NCBI GenBank assembly: GCA_016763045.1
Contig: JAESUN010000062.1
Coordinates: forward strand, 1-7,431
Source: Opitutaceae bacterium
GTDB taxonomy: Bacteria; Verrucomicrobiota; Verrucomicrobiia; Opitutales; Opitutaceae
Length of the DNA stretch: 7,431 bases
Reading direction: 5' to 3'
The position numbers were made by a program, and so were the translations under genes. This document shows, one piece after another, positions 1-5,924 of the stretch. Under the pieces are notes generated by a model. It did no database searches, was not told where the DNA came from, and was given only the letters and a program-made list of their open reading frames with translations. Numbering within the stretch: position 1 is the first letter of the stretch; each line of letters begins with the position of its first letter.

Positions 1-1
1 A

Positions 2-325
2 GCTCGAATACATCGAAAAATGCCAAGGGTACAAATATCTCATAAAGCATTTAAACGATTTTCTATTCCTGTAAGAGTAGCCATACTTTCTCACGAAGGG
101 TGTCATTTTTTTAGAAATACCCGATCAGAGAAAGTTGCCGACTTGTGTGGAATCAAATATTACCTCGATTATGGATTTCCAACCATTGAAGCGGTGTATG
201 CAGCAACGAAAGTATTTCTACAACATCCTGAATCAGTAGCAGAACCACACGTAGCTAGAACAAAGGATATTTTGAATTTGATTGACAACTATAAGGCGGA
301 ACAAAAAGTAAAAAAAGTAGCATGA
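2..325 (+). CDS. HExxH zinc metallopeptidase-like protein, probably 5'-partial
   Basis: Small protein with a zinc-metallopeptidase signature: numbering from the ATG at 20, HEGCH lies at residues 25-29 (HExxH), followed by SEKVAD at 36-41, which supplies E37 or D41 as a possible third metal ligand. The helical stretch after it (GIKYYLDYGFPTIEAVYAA) resembles the rest of small HExxH proteins found in Bacteroidota mobile elements. There is no signal peptide or membrane segment. The reading frame is open upstream of the ATG to the window edge, and the ATG lies only about 24 residues before the active-site helix, so the true start is probably outside the window. The stop overlaps the next gene by four bases (ATGA), suggesting translational coupling. 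A role in maturing a virion protein is possible but is only inference; it could also be a structural protein with a vestigial site. Confidence 0.75.
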   Translation, partial: ARIHRKMPRVQISHKAFKRFSIPVRVAILSHEGCHFFRNTRSEKVADLCGIKYYLDYGFPTIEAVYAATKVFLQHPESVAEPHVARTKDILNLIDNYKAEQKVKKVA

Positions 326-2271
326 ATAAGGGACTAAAAATAGGGATTTCAGCACTATCTGGTATCGGACTGGGTGTGCTATTTTCTTATGTTTCTAAAG
401 ATAAAGAGGAGGATTGTGGGTGTGAAACGGCTACCGATCAAAAAGTCAAAAAAATTATAGATGAATCAGATCAAGATAGCTTTGATCCTATCGCTATGGG
501 ACGAATCAAAGCAGGCTTGACACCTTCTAATAAACGCTTTAATAAACAATACAAAAAAGACCTCAAGCAATGGGGAACAAGGTCGGGTGTAATTGATGTA
601 TCCAATGACCAACATGAAAAGAAAAAAAAGAAGCAACTCTACTCCAAAATGGGGGAAGTTGGTGATATGATGGTAAAAGAACATTTACCAAAAACGACCA
701 AAATTACCTGTCAACCTAAAAAGAAATTAACCCCTTTAGAAGATTGGTATTCGTGGTTAAGAAAAGAATTTGATATTACACAAGTTACCATTACCAATAC
801 ATCTACTGAAGAAAAAACAATAAGACTTTGGGGAGCAAATAAAGGGTTGTCAGTTAGCCCGCCTGCTTTTGAAGATGTAGAAGATCATGAGATAATAACA
901 ACTGTTACTATTCCTACTACTATAGGTGTAGGTATTCACCCACAAGGAATAGCCGTAAATCCAGTAAACGGGTTTGCTTATGTAGCGAACCAATTATCGA
1001 ATAACGTGTCTGTTATTGCAGCCGATGGTCAGATCGTAACAATCATTCAATTACAGCCATCTACTTTTCCTGGTTATAATTCTCCAGTAGCAGTTGCAGT
1101 TAACTCAAACAGTGCAAGCCCTAATTATGGGAAAGTCTATGTAGTAGGTTCAGTTGCTAACACAGTTAGTGTAATTGACCTTACCCACAACGTTACCAAC
1201 GAAATAGCCGTAGGTGTACGACCAGTTGATATAGCTTTTAATCCAGTTAATGAAAACTTATACGTTGCCAATTTAGTTGGTGATGATGTTACTGTTATTG
1301 ATACAACGACTGAAACAGTTACCACAACTTTAGCCGTAGGTCAGGATCCTCTCGGTTTAGGAATTAACTTAAATAATGGAGATATTTTCGTTACCAACTC
1401 TACTGATGATAGTGTATCTGTATTTGATAGTGGCAACTTACCCGTAGCAACTATTGCAGGCGTAGGTACTAAACCCGTTTCCATTACTTATCATCCAGTA
1501 AACGATGAAATGTATGCCGTTGCAACTGGTAGCGACAATATCATACCAATTGACACTAACCTTTATACTACTTTACCTCCAATCGGTGTGTGTAGTAGTC
1601 CTTACAAAATTGTATTTAATAGTACCAACAACTTTTTGTATGTAGGAAATAGAGTTGATGAAACTTATTCAGTTATAGCTCCCGACAAAACCATTAAGGC
1701 TACAATAGCTCTTGGAAATGTCAACATAGGCTTTGGTATTAATCAAACCGAGAACGTACTGTTCAGTTCGGACACAGCAGCAAATACTGTTGACATAATA
1801 GGTTATTCTGATCAGAGTAGCAGTATCACTATTGATGATGATTTTCCACAAAAAAGCAAGGATTTTAAACATAGTCCAGCTCTAGTAAAGCACGTTAAGT
1901 TTGTGTTATCAGGAACTCAGCGATTTAAGGTACTCACCTTACGAGAGGAGAGAGTAACAGGAACAGTTATAGAAGCTCCAATAACATTTGGCAACTACGA
2001 TAGTCCTCAAAATTCCATCAATGTTTCGGAAATGTTCGGAATGGATGGAGTTATGATTGATGGGTTAAACTCTTGGCTATTCAAGATAGCAGGCTTACAA
2101 ACCATCTCGGTTTTGGTGTATTACAAGCAATTTGAGATGTACAATCTTTTACCTGAAAAATCCCCTGTAGCCATAGGCTGCGAAATGAGTGAAGGCATAC
2201 CTGAAAGTTGGAAAAGAAAATTAGCAAAAGAGAGCAGAAGAAAAATAATTCACAAACCTAAAATATTATAA
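322..2271 (+). CDS. Membrane-anchored YVTN-type seven-bladed beta-propeller protein, probable virion or surface protein
   Basis: A 649-residue protein. Residues 5-24 form one membrane segment, followed by an acidic stretch with CGC at 32-34 and a long lysine-rich region (70-136). Residues 150-182 are beta-rich (VTITNT, TIRLWGANKG). Seven YVTN-like blades follow, at about 202-243, 250-297, 298-338, 340-380, 382-421, 422-464 and 465-495. Each has a core like P..IA.NPVN..LYVAN...D.V.VID. The strand at 190-198 (EIITTVTIP) resembles the last strand of a blade and could close the ring. A second beta-rich part covers 515-610, and the tail (630-649) is basic. Propellers of this type usually mediate binding of proteins or glycans. 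The anchor and the phage-like neighbours suggest a virion surface or receptor-binding role, which is inference. It starts inside the stop of the preceding gene and ends two bases before the amidase. Confidence 0.85.
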   Translation: MNKGLKIGISALSGIGLGVLFSYVSKDKEEDCGCETATDQKVKKIIDESDQDSFDPIAMGRIKAGLTPSNKRFNKQYKKDLKQWGTRSGVIDVSNDQHEKKKKKQLYSKMGEVGDMMVKEHLPKTTKITCQPKKKLTPLEDWYSWLRKEFDITQVTITNTSTEEKTIRLWGANKGLSVSPPAFEDVEDHEIITTVTIPTTIGVGIHPQGIAVNPVNGFAYVANQLSNNVSVIAADGQIVTIIQLQPSTFPGYNSPVAVAVNSNSASPNYGKVYVVGSVANTVSVIDLTHNVTNEIAVGVRPVDIAFNPVNENLYVANLVGDDVTVIDTTTETVTTTLAVGQDPLGLGINLNNGDIFVTNSTDDSVSVFDSGNLPVATIAGVGTKPVSITYHPVNDEMYAVATGSDNIIPIDTNLYTTLPPIGVCSSPYKIVFNSTNNFLYVGNRVDETYSVIAPDKTIKATIALGNVNIGFGINQTENVLFSSDTAANTVDIIGYSDQSSSITIDDDFPQKSKDFKHSPALVKHVKFVLSGTQRFKVLTLREERVTGTVIEAPITFGNYDSPQNSINVSEMFGMDGVMIDGLNSWLFKIAGLQTISVLVYYKQFEMYNLLPEKSPVAIGCEMSEGIPESWKRKLAKESRRKIIHKPKIL

Positions 2272-2273
2272 CG

Positions 2274-2761
2274 ATGGGAAAATTAAAATACTTAGTAATT
2301 CACTGCACAGACACCCCGAAGAAAGGGAAGTAACCAAAGACGATATTATTCGTTGGCATACGAACCCAAAACACAAGGGAGGTCGAGGTTGGAATAGACC
2401 AGGCTATTCAGATATTGTTTATTTGGATGGAGAATTAGTCAACATCTTACCATTCAACCAAGATAATGATGTAAGTGGTTGGGAAATTTCCAATGGAGCA
2501 AGAGGCATAAATGGTGTTTCACGCCATATTGTTTATGCTGGTGGTCAAGACAAAGGGAGTAAAAAACCTAAAGATACCCGAACAAATGAGCAAAAACAAA
2601 CGCTTGAAACTTATGTGAAGTTCGCACTATTACGTCATCCACAAATTCAAATTTTAGGACACTCCCAAGCTCCAGGATCAGGTAAGACTTGTCCAAATTT
2701 TGATGTGCCTAAGTGGTTAAAAAAAATCGGAATTGCCGATAAAAACATTTACAAATCTTAA
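2274..2761 (+). CDS. N-acetylmuramoyl-L-alanine amidase, T7-lysozyme type (Amidase_2), frameshifted near the 5' end
   Basis: Zinc amidase that cuts the bond between N-acetylmuramic acid and L-alanine in peptidoglycan. As read, the ATG at 2274 gives 19 codons and then a TAA at 2331-2333. Homology continues in the -1 frame from 2318 (EEREVTKDDIIRWHT). Restoring one base gives 162 residues, matching the 163-residue paralogue downstream. In that repaired numbering the T7 lysozyme residues are all present: zinc ligands H10 (VIHCTD), H130 (LGHSQ) and C140 (GKTCPNFD), with Y45 (GYSD) and K138. The GWNRPGY and KDTRT..Q motifs are also typical. There is no signal peptide, so it would need a holin or virion placement to reach the wall. 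All catalytic parts of the downstream frame are conserved, so a sequencing error or a very recent mutation is likelier than long decay. An internal start at 2423 would lack H10 and Y45 and should not be active. Confidence 0.85.
2313..2333 (+). other. Frameshift site in the amidase gene (four-C run)
   Basis: The zero frame reads ACC CCG AAG AAA GGG AAG TAA here. The conserved frame resumes at GAA 2318. Adding one C to the run at 2314-2317 gives ACC CCC GAA GAA AGG GAA, that is T-P-E-E-R-E. This aligns without gaps to T-G-E-G-Q-E in the tandem paralogue. The site is a short homopolymer, a common place for a base-count error or slippage. I see no standard X XXY YYZ heptamer in the zero frame before the stop, so programmed -1 frameshifting is not well supported. 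Confidence 0.8.
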
Positions 2762-2772
2762 AAATTATCATA

Positions 2773-3264
2773 ATGAAAAAAGCAGATTATTTAATCATCC
2801 AATGCACCGAAACTGGAGAAGGACAAGAAGTATTCAAAGCTGATATTATAGAACAACACACCAATTCAGCGGTTATGGGTGGATATGGATGGAATCGCCC
2901 AGGGTTGGACTATCTCGTAACACTTGATGGGAGTTTGGAAACGATTATACCTGAAACAAGCCCTAATGTGGTGGATTTGTGGGGTATTGGTGAAGGGAAA
3001 AATGGAATGACAGGCATCCCTAAGTTTATCTCTTATGTTGGAGGAAAGACTACCAAAGGAACGAAAGATAAAGATACCCGAACTTCTGAACAAGAAGATA
3101 CGCTTGCTTCAGTAGTGAAGTTCTATGTTAAGAAATTTCCAAAAATTCAAGTACTCGGCTTCAACCAAGTTCCATCAAAATCGGATGAATCAAGTCCTGC
3201 ATTTGACGTAGCGAAATGGTGCGAAGAAATCGGAATACCTGAACAAAACATTTTTAAAGGATAA
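2773..3264 (+). CDS. Catalytically dead T7-lysozyme-type amidase paralogue (pseudoenzyme)
   Basis: A 163-residue protein that aligns along its whole length with the preceding amidase. Shared blocks include GGYGWNRPG (36-44), the LDG turn (51-53), KDTRTSEQ..TL (100-111), VKF (115-117), IQVLG (125-129), FDVAKW (144-149) and IGIPEQNIF (153-161). Every catalytic position has changed: H10 to Q10, Y45 to L45, H130 to F130, K138 to E139 and C140 to S141. It therefore should neither bind zinc nor cut peptidoglycan, while the intact frame and conserved core suggest selection for a folded protein. It may bind the wall, pair with or inhibit the active amidase, or act as a virion structural part; these are inferences. 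It follows the amidase after 11 A/T-rich bases and ends one base before the next gene. Confidence 0.88.
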   Translation: MKKADYLIIQCTETGEGQEVFKADIIEQHTNSAVMGGYGWNRPGLDYLVTLDGSLETIIPETSPNVVDLWGIGEGKNGMTGIPKFISYVGGKTTKGTKDKDTRTSEQEDTLASVVKFYVKKFPKIQVLGFNQVPSKSDESSPAFDVAKWCEEIGIPEQNIFKG

Positions 3265-3265
3265 T

Positions 3266-3454
3266 ATGAAAACTGTAATCACATTAGCAATAGGATTTCT
3301 TATTGGGCGACAAATCTATATCAACTATGATAAGAATGAAGCTCGAAAAAAGGAATCGGAAGTAAAGGACCGGTTAAAACAATTTTTGCAAGACAACGGG
3401 TTGGATCATAAAGAAGCGAGTAAGCAATCTGACAAAATAATGGATGTAGGATAA
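3266..3454 (+). CDS. Small single-pass membrane protein, function unknown
   Basis: I do not recognise this 62-residue protein. Residues 3-20 form a hydrophobic N-terminal helix interrupted by R15. The rest is a highly charged helical stretch (DKNEARKKESEVKDRLKQF at 22-40), then a short helical end (LDHKEASKQSDKIMDVG). The layout of one N-terminal membrane helix plus a small soluble part repeats in the following genes, so it is likely part of the same membrane-associated assembly. The ATG lies two bases after the stop of the pseudo-amidase (a one-base gap), which indicates coupled translation. It could be a minor virion membrane protein; nothing in the sequence names an activity. Confidence 0.75.
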   Translation: MKTVITLAIGFLIGRQIYINYDKNEARKKESEVKDRLKQFLQDNGLDHKEASKQSDKIMDVG

Positions 3455-3476
3455 TTGTCAATTAAAAATTACAATA

Positions 3477-3950
3477 ATGGTAGGAGCAATAGCAGGAGCA
3501 AAAGCAGTAGAAGGATTAGCCCAAAATAAGGCTACTCCTTATGTTATTGGTGGGTTAGTCCTTTTAACATTAGGAGCTTCCTATTTTTTAGTTATTCGCC
3601 CTGTTATGTGTAAGGTAGGATTGGCTTCTTGTAAGAATGACAAAAAGATATTGGACTTAATGAAGTACAAGGGGTTTAATCCTAACTATTCACGTCCATC
3701 AAAAACTACTATCTCTCACGAAAGAGCTAAAAAATTGGCATTAAAAATAAAAGATGCAGGGAGCTTTTTCAATGATGATGAAGGTGCTTTTTATTCGGTA
3801 TTAGAAGAAATAGGGAGTGCTGATAATTTATCCTTGGTGTCAAGGATGTTCACCGCAAAGAAGTATGGGAGTTTGGCAGAGTACATAACTAACTACTTAG
3901 ACGAAACAGAAGAAATAAAACGAGTTAAGGACATTTTAAATAGTTATTAA
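3477..3950 (+). CDS. Single-pass membrane protein with an annexin-like C-terminal helical domain
   Basis: A 157-residue protein. The N-terminus is alanine- and glycine-rich, residues 21-41 form a strong membrane segment (YVIGGLVLLTLGASYFLVI), and C45 and C52 follow closely. Residues 82-157 form a helical domain with the order expected of an annexin-like repeat: a helix, then FFNDDEGAFYSVLEEIGS (97-114), then LSLVSRMFTAKKYGSLAEYITNYLD (118-142) and a final helix EIKRVKDILNSY. The pattern of a DDEGAFY-like start, a LS.V...F..KYG.L..Y middle and an I..V.DIL end is what I associate with annexin-fold repeats in Bacteroidota phage proteins. This is recognition by eye, not a database match. Such a domain could contact lipid or a partner protein. 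It is preceded by a 22-base A/T-rich gap, the longest in this part of the operon. Confidence 0.75.
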   Translation: MVGAIAGAKAVEGLAQNKATPYVIGGLVLLTLGASYFLVIRPVMCKVGLASCKNDKKILDLMKYKGFNPNYSRPSKTTISHERAKKLALKIKDAGSFFNDDEGAFYSVLEEIGSADNLSLVSRMFTAKKYGSLAEYITNYLDETEEIKRVKDILNSY

Positions 3951-3951
3951 T

Positions 3952-4353
3952 ATGAAAGCGATACCTAAAAAATATTTAATGATTGGTGGTGGGGTTGTTC
4001 TTGCAGGTCTTGCTTCATTTGGTATTTACAAATTGATACAGCATAAAAAGAATCCAAGTGCTGAGAAAAGAGCAAAGAAGATAGAAAAGGAATTAGTAGC
4101 AGCATCAGTCAATGTAGGTTCAGATGGATATGTAAATGTGAGGTCTTCACCTAAAGTAGATAATGAGAGTTGGACAAGACTTGATTTTACCACCAATTTA
4201 CTCAAAAAAGAAACTTCAAGTCCAGTAGGAACAATAGAAAAAAGAGTGAAGGGAGCAGATGGCTATTTCTGGTACAAGCTACAATTAGAAAAAGCAATAG
4301 GCGGAAAATCAACAGGGTATGTTCGAGAAGATGCCGTAGAAATCTCAAAATAA
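3952..4353 (+). CDS. Single-pass membrane protein with a bacterial SH3 domain
   Basis: A 133-residue protein. Residues 9-29 form a glycine-rich membrane helix (LMIGGGVVLAGLASFGIYKL). A basic linker (31-47) leads to a bacterial SH3-type domain at about 57-131. Its hallmarks are YVNVRSSP (60-67), VGTIEKRVKGADGYFWYKLQ (92-111) and a final TGYVRED.VEI (121-131). Bacterial SH3 domains usually bind peptidoglycan peptides and are common in wall hydrolases and phage wall-contact proteins. No catalytic domain is attached. With the two peptidoglycan-binding proteins that follow, it suggests a wall-contacting set fixed in a membrane. It starts one base after the previous stop. Confidence 0.82.
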   Translation: MKAIPKKYLMIGGGVVLAGLASFGIYKLIQHKKNPSAEKRAKKIEKELVAASVNVGSDGYVNVRSSPKVDNESWTRLDFTTNLLKKETSSPVGTIEKRVKGADGYFWYKLQLEKAIGGKSTGYVREDAVEISK

Positions 4354-4357
4354 AAAA

Positions 4358-4807
4358 ATGATGAAAGAAACAGTAACAGCAAATAAGGTAAGTAGTAAGG
4401 GGAAAACCCAAGCTAAGCGTAATATGAAACCGTTCATTATTGGAGGAGTGGCATTGTTGGCAGCAGGAGCAGGATATGGTATCTACTACTTCTTTTTTAA
4501 GGATAAGGAAGATGAAGACGATTCTAATGGAGATGCTGGTACAGCAAGAAAATCAACTTCAATTTATACCAGTAAAAGCTATCCATTGAGTTATGGTACA
4601 GATCACCCTGATGTTGGCGTACTGCAATTGTATTTAAAGAAAACATACCAAGCTAATTTGGGGAATTATGGTAAAAATAAAGACGGTATAGATTCCAAAT
4701 TCGGAAACGCAACAAAAGATGCTGCGTTGAAACATTTGAAAAAAATATCATTTACTGAAAAGGATATAGCAGGGATGAAATCAGCTTTAAAATTTATAAG
4801 AGTATGA
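4358..4807 (+). CDS. Single-pass membrane protein with a peptidoglycan-binding domain (PG_binding_1 type)
   Basis: A 149-residue protein. A basic N-terminus of 24 residues precedes a membrane helix at 25-47 (KPFIIGGVALLAAGAGYGIY), followed by a very acidic stretch (KDKEDEDDSNGD at 48-59). The basic-then-acidic flanks suggest the N-terminus stays inside and the C-terminus is outside. Residues 75-128 match the peptidoglycan-binding-domain-1 pattern: LSYGTDHPDVGVLQLYLKK, an insertion, then GIDSKFGNATKDAALKHLKK, where the usual form is LR.GS.G..V..LQ..L...G.DG.FG..T..A. No catalytic domain is fused. Two adjacent ATGs (4358 and 4361) are possible starts. Its last bases overlap the next start by four (ATGA). 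Confidence 0.82.
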   Translation: MMKETVTANKVSSKGKTQAKRNMKPFIIGGVALLAAGAGYGIYYFFFKDKEDEDDSNGDAGTARKSTSIYTSKSYPLSYGTDHPDVGVLQLYLKKTYQANLGNYGKNKDGIDSKFGNATKDAALKHLKKISFTEKDIAGMKSALKFIRV

Positions 4808-5307
4808 ACACACGGACAATAATTATAGGAATTGGTGTAGCAAGTAGCTTGGTAGGTCTGAGTTTTTTGGCTCACTATGTATATGGTGGAGAACAAGAAG
4901 ATCAACTGGATGAGCATCCAGTTAAAGAGGTTGAAAAAATAGCCCATACCAACTCTAATCATACACAGCAAAAAAAGGTTGTGAAAAGACATACGGAAAA
5001 GCCACAAGTGAGAAAGAGAGGGATAGTGAAACCTGAACCTAAAGTAGAATTGGAGGAAGTAAAAGAACTAGCTCCACCAGTTGCAGATGAGTTTCCACTC
5101 CGATTAGGTAGTGAAGGAAAAAGAGTTGTACGCCTTCAGGTTTGGCTGATGAGAAATTACGGATGGACAGGAAAAGTAACAGGCGTATTTGATGAAAAGA
5201 CAGAGAGCTTGCTAAAAAAAGCGATCAAAGAAGTTGAGTTAGATGAAGCTACTTATTACGAAATGAAGATGGAAAAACCAGTTCACGAACAAATTACAAT
5301 GCGATAA
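4804..5307 (+). CDS. Single-pass membrane protein with a charged linker and a peptidoglycan-binding domain
   Basis: A 167-residue protein. Residues 4-27 form a membrane helix (RTIIIGIGVASSLVGLSFLA). A long polar spacer (28-96) goes from acidic to strongly basic (QKKVVKRHTEKPQVRKRG at 56-73) and then to a proline/glutamate-rich part. Residues 97-142 are a clear peptidoglycan-binding-domain-1 unit: FPLRLGSEGKRVVRLQVWLM, then GVFDEKTESLLKKAI. The spacer is long enough to let the domain reach away from the membrane, which fits a wall-tethering or wall-probing role; that reading is inference. It lies directly after another peptidoglycan-binding membrane protein with a four-base overlap. The two differ strongly in linker and insertions, so any duplication is old. 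Confidence 0.83.
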   Translation: MNTRTIIIGIGVASSLVGLSFLAHYVYGGEQEDQLDEHPVKEVEKIAHTNSNHTQQKKVVKRHTEKPQVRKRGIVKPEPKVELEEVKELAPPVADEFPLRLGSEGKRVVRLQVWLMRNYGWTGKVTGVFDEKTESLLKKAIKEVELDEATYYEMKMEKPVHEQITMR

Positions 5308-5309
5308 CA

Positions 5310-5543
5310 ATGGGAAAAAACATAAAAGATTACCTCGATGCTATAGTAGATAAAGAGGGGCTTCGTACAGAAGTAACGATTACGCTAACTGATGATACGC
5401 TTTGGAAAGTTGTTGGAGGCTTATTAGCAGCAGGAGTAGGTATTGCCGTAGCAGCACACTTGCTTAAAAATATGTTCCCTAACAAACAATTAGCAGAAAA
5501 TAACGAGCTGTTACAAGGAATAAAAGAAGGATTAAAAGGGTGA
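5310..5543 (+). CDS. Small single-pass membrane protein, function unknown
   Basis: I do not recognise this 77-residue protein. Unlike its neighbours it has a soluble stretch of about 30 residues first (KDYLDAIVDKEGLRTEV, then the strand-like TITLTDDT), then a glycine/alanine-rich membrane helix at 33-52 (KVVGGLLAAGVGIAVAAHLL), then a short amphipathic end (NNELLQGIKEGLKG). The GG/GxG-rich helix could pack against other helices in the same membrane. It starts two bases after the previous stop, and its own stop overlaps the next start in a GTGA, so it is translated with its neighbours. It is likely a component of the same membrane assembly; no activity can be named. Confidence 0.75.
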   Translation: MGKNIKDYLDAIVDKEGLRTEVTITLTDDTLWKVVGGLLAAGVGIAVAAHLLKNMFPNKQLAENNELLQGIKEGLKG

Positions 5544-5914
5544 AAAAGACATTAGCCATACTATTTGGAATTTCTGTATTCGCTGGTGCTGGATACGCAA
5601 CTTTCGCATATACCCCTATTGGTAAAATGGCTCTTTCCAAATGGCTGATAAAGAAATGGATGCAGTCAGCAGAAAAGGTCAATAAGAAGTTAGATAGAAA
5701 AAAGCTTGAACAGGAATTAAAAAAATTGAAATACAGCGACCATGAATTATTGGTGAAATACACGATGCTTAATCCACTTGAAAAAAAACGGAAGGGAAAA
5801 CTCAATGATAAAGCGGAACAACGCTTTAAGAAATTAATAGAAAAAATGACAAAGGCAAAAATCTATCAACGGGCAGATTTGAGCCAATTAGACAATATTG
5901 TTTTACCAGGATAA
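5540..5914 (+). CDS. Single-pass membrane protein with a basic helical domain, GTG start
   Basis: A 124-residue protein starting with GTG in a GTGA overlap with the previous stop. Residues 4-25 are hydrophobic (TLAILFGISVFAGAGYATFA) and look like a membrane anchor; an uncleaved signal is likelier than a secreted form because there is no good cleavage site. Residues 28-108 are strongly basic and helical (LSKWLIKKWMQSAEKVNKKL, then DRKKLEQELKKLKY and KAEQRFKKLIEKMTKAK), with coiled-coil potential. The high positive charge could let it touch nucleic acid or acidic lipid heads, for instance inside a virion. That is inference. I do not recognise a named family. Confidence 0.75.
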   Translation: MKKTLAILFGISVFAGAGYATFAYTPIGKMALSKWLIKKWMQSAEKVNKKLDRKKLEQELKKLKYSDHELLVKYTMLNPLEKKRKGKLNDKAEQRFKKLIEKMTKAKIYQRADLSQLDNIVLPG

Positions 5915-5924
5915 ATTAAAAACT
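5915..5924 (+). promoter_or_regulatory. A/T-rich translation-start leader
   Basis: Ten bases (ATTAAAAACT) between the previous stop and ATG 5925. Similar A/T-rich leaders lie before the ATGs at 2773 (AAATTATCATA), 3477 (ATTAAAAATTACAATA) and 6995 (AAAATT just upstream), with no GGAGG-like sequence. This is the start style known for Bacteroidota and supports 5925 as the start over the TTG at 5898, which lies inside the previous gene. Confidence 0.4.

Larger units (their letters stand above)
2274..3264 (+). repeat. Tandem gene duplication (active and dead amidase)
   Basis: The two amidase genes are side-by-side copies of one ancestor: they align from first to last residue with only one or two gaps and have nearly equal length (162 repaired versus 163 residues). 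A 14-base identical stretch (AAAGATACCCGAAC) lies at 2570-2583 and 3070-3083. Most of the rest differs at the DNA level, so the duplication is old. Confidence 0.8.

Noticed and set aside
466..684. Minus-strand open frame of 72 codons, with others at 1137-1325 and 1669-1872
   Set aside because: They lie fully inside the propeller gene on the opposite strand, have no recognisable domain and no room for their own signals.
2313..2333. Programmed -1 ribosomal frameshift in the amidase
   Set aside because: No canonical slippery heptamer is present in the zero frame and I saw no obvious stem or pseudoknot; a missing C is simpler. Not fully excluded.
2423..2761. Internal ATG 2423 as the real start of a short amidase
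   Set aside because: It would drop H10 and Y45, while amidase sequence continues upstream in the same frame to 2318 and then in the frame of ATG 2274.
4666..5007. Minus-strand open frame of 113 codons
   Set aside because: It runs antisense across two well-supported peptidoglycan-binding genes and its composition (many C, F, Y, L) is that of a shadow frame.
5479..5805. Minus-strand open frame of 108 codons
   Set aside because: Antisense to two coupled membrane-protein genes; phenylalanine- and serine-rich composition mirrors lysine codons on the other strand.
5898..5924. TTG 5898 as start of the holin-like gene
   Set aside because: It would overlap the previous gene by 17 bases, and ATG 5925 has the same A/T-rich leader as other starts here.
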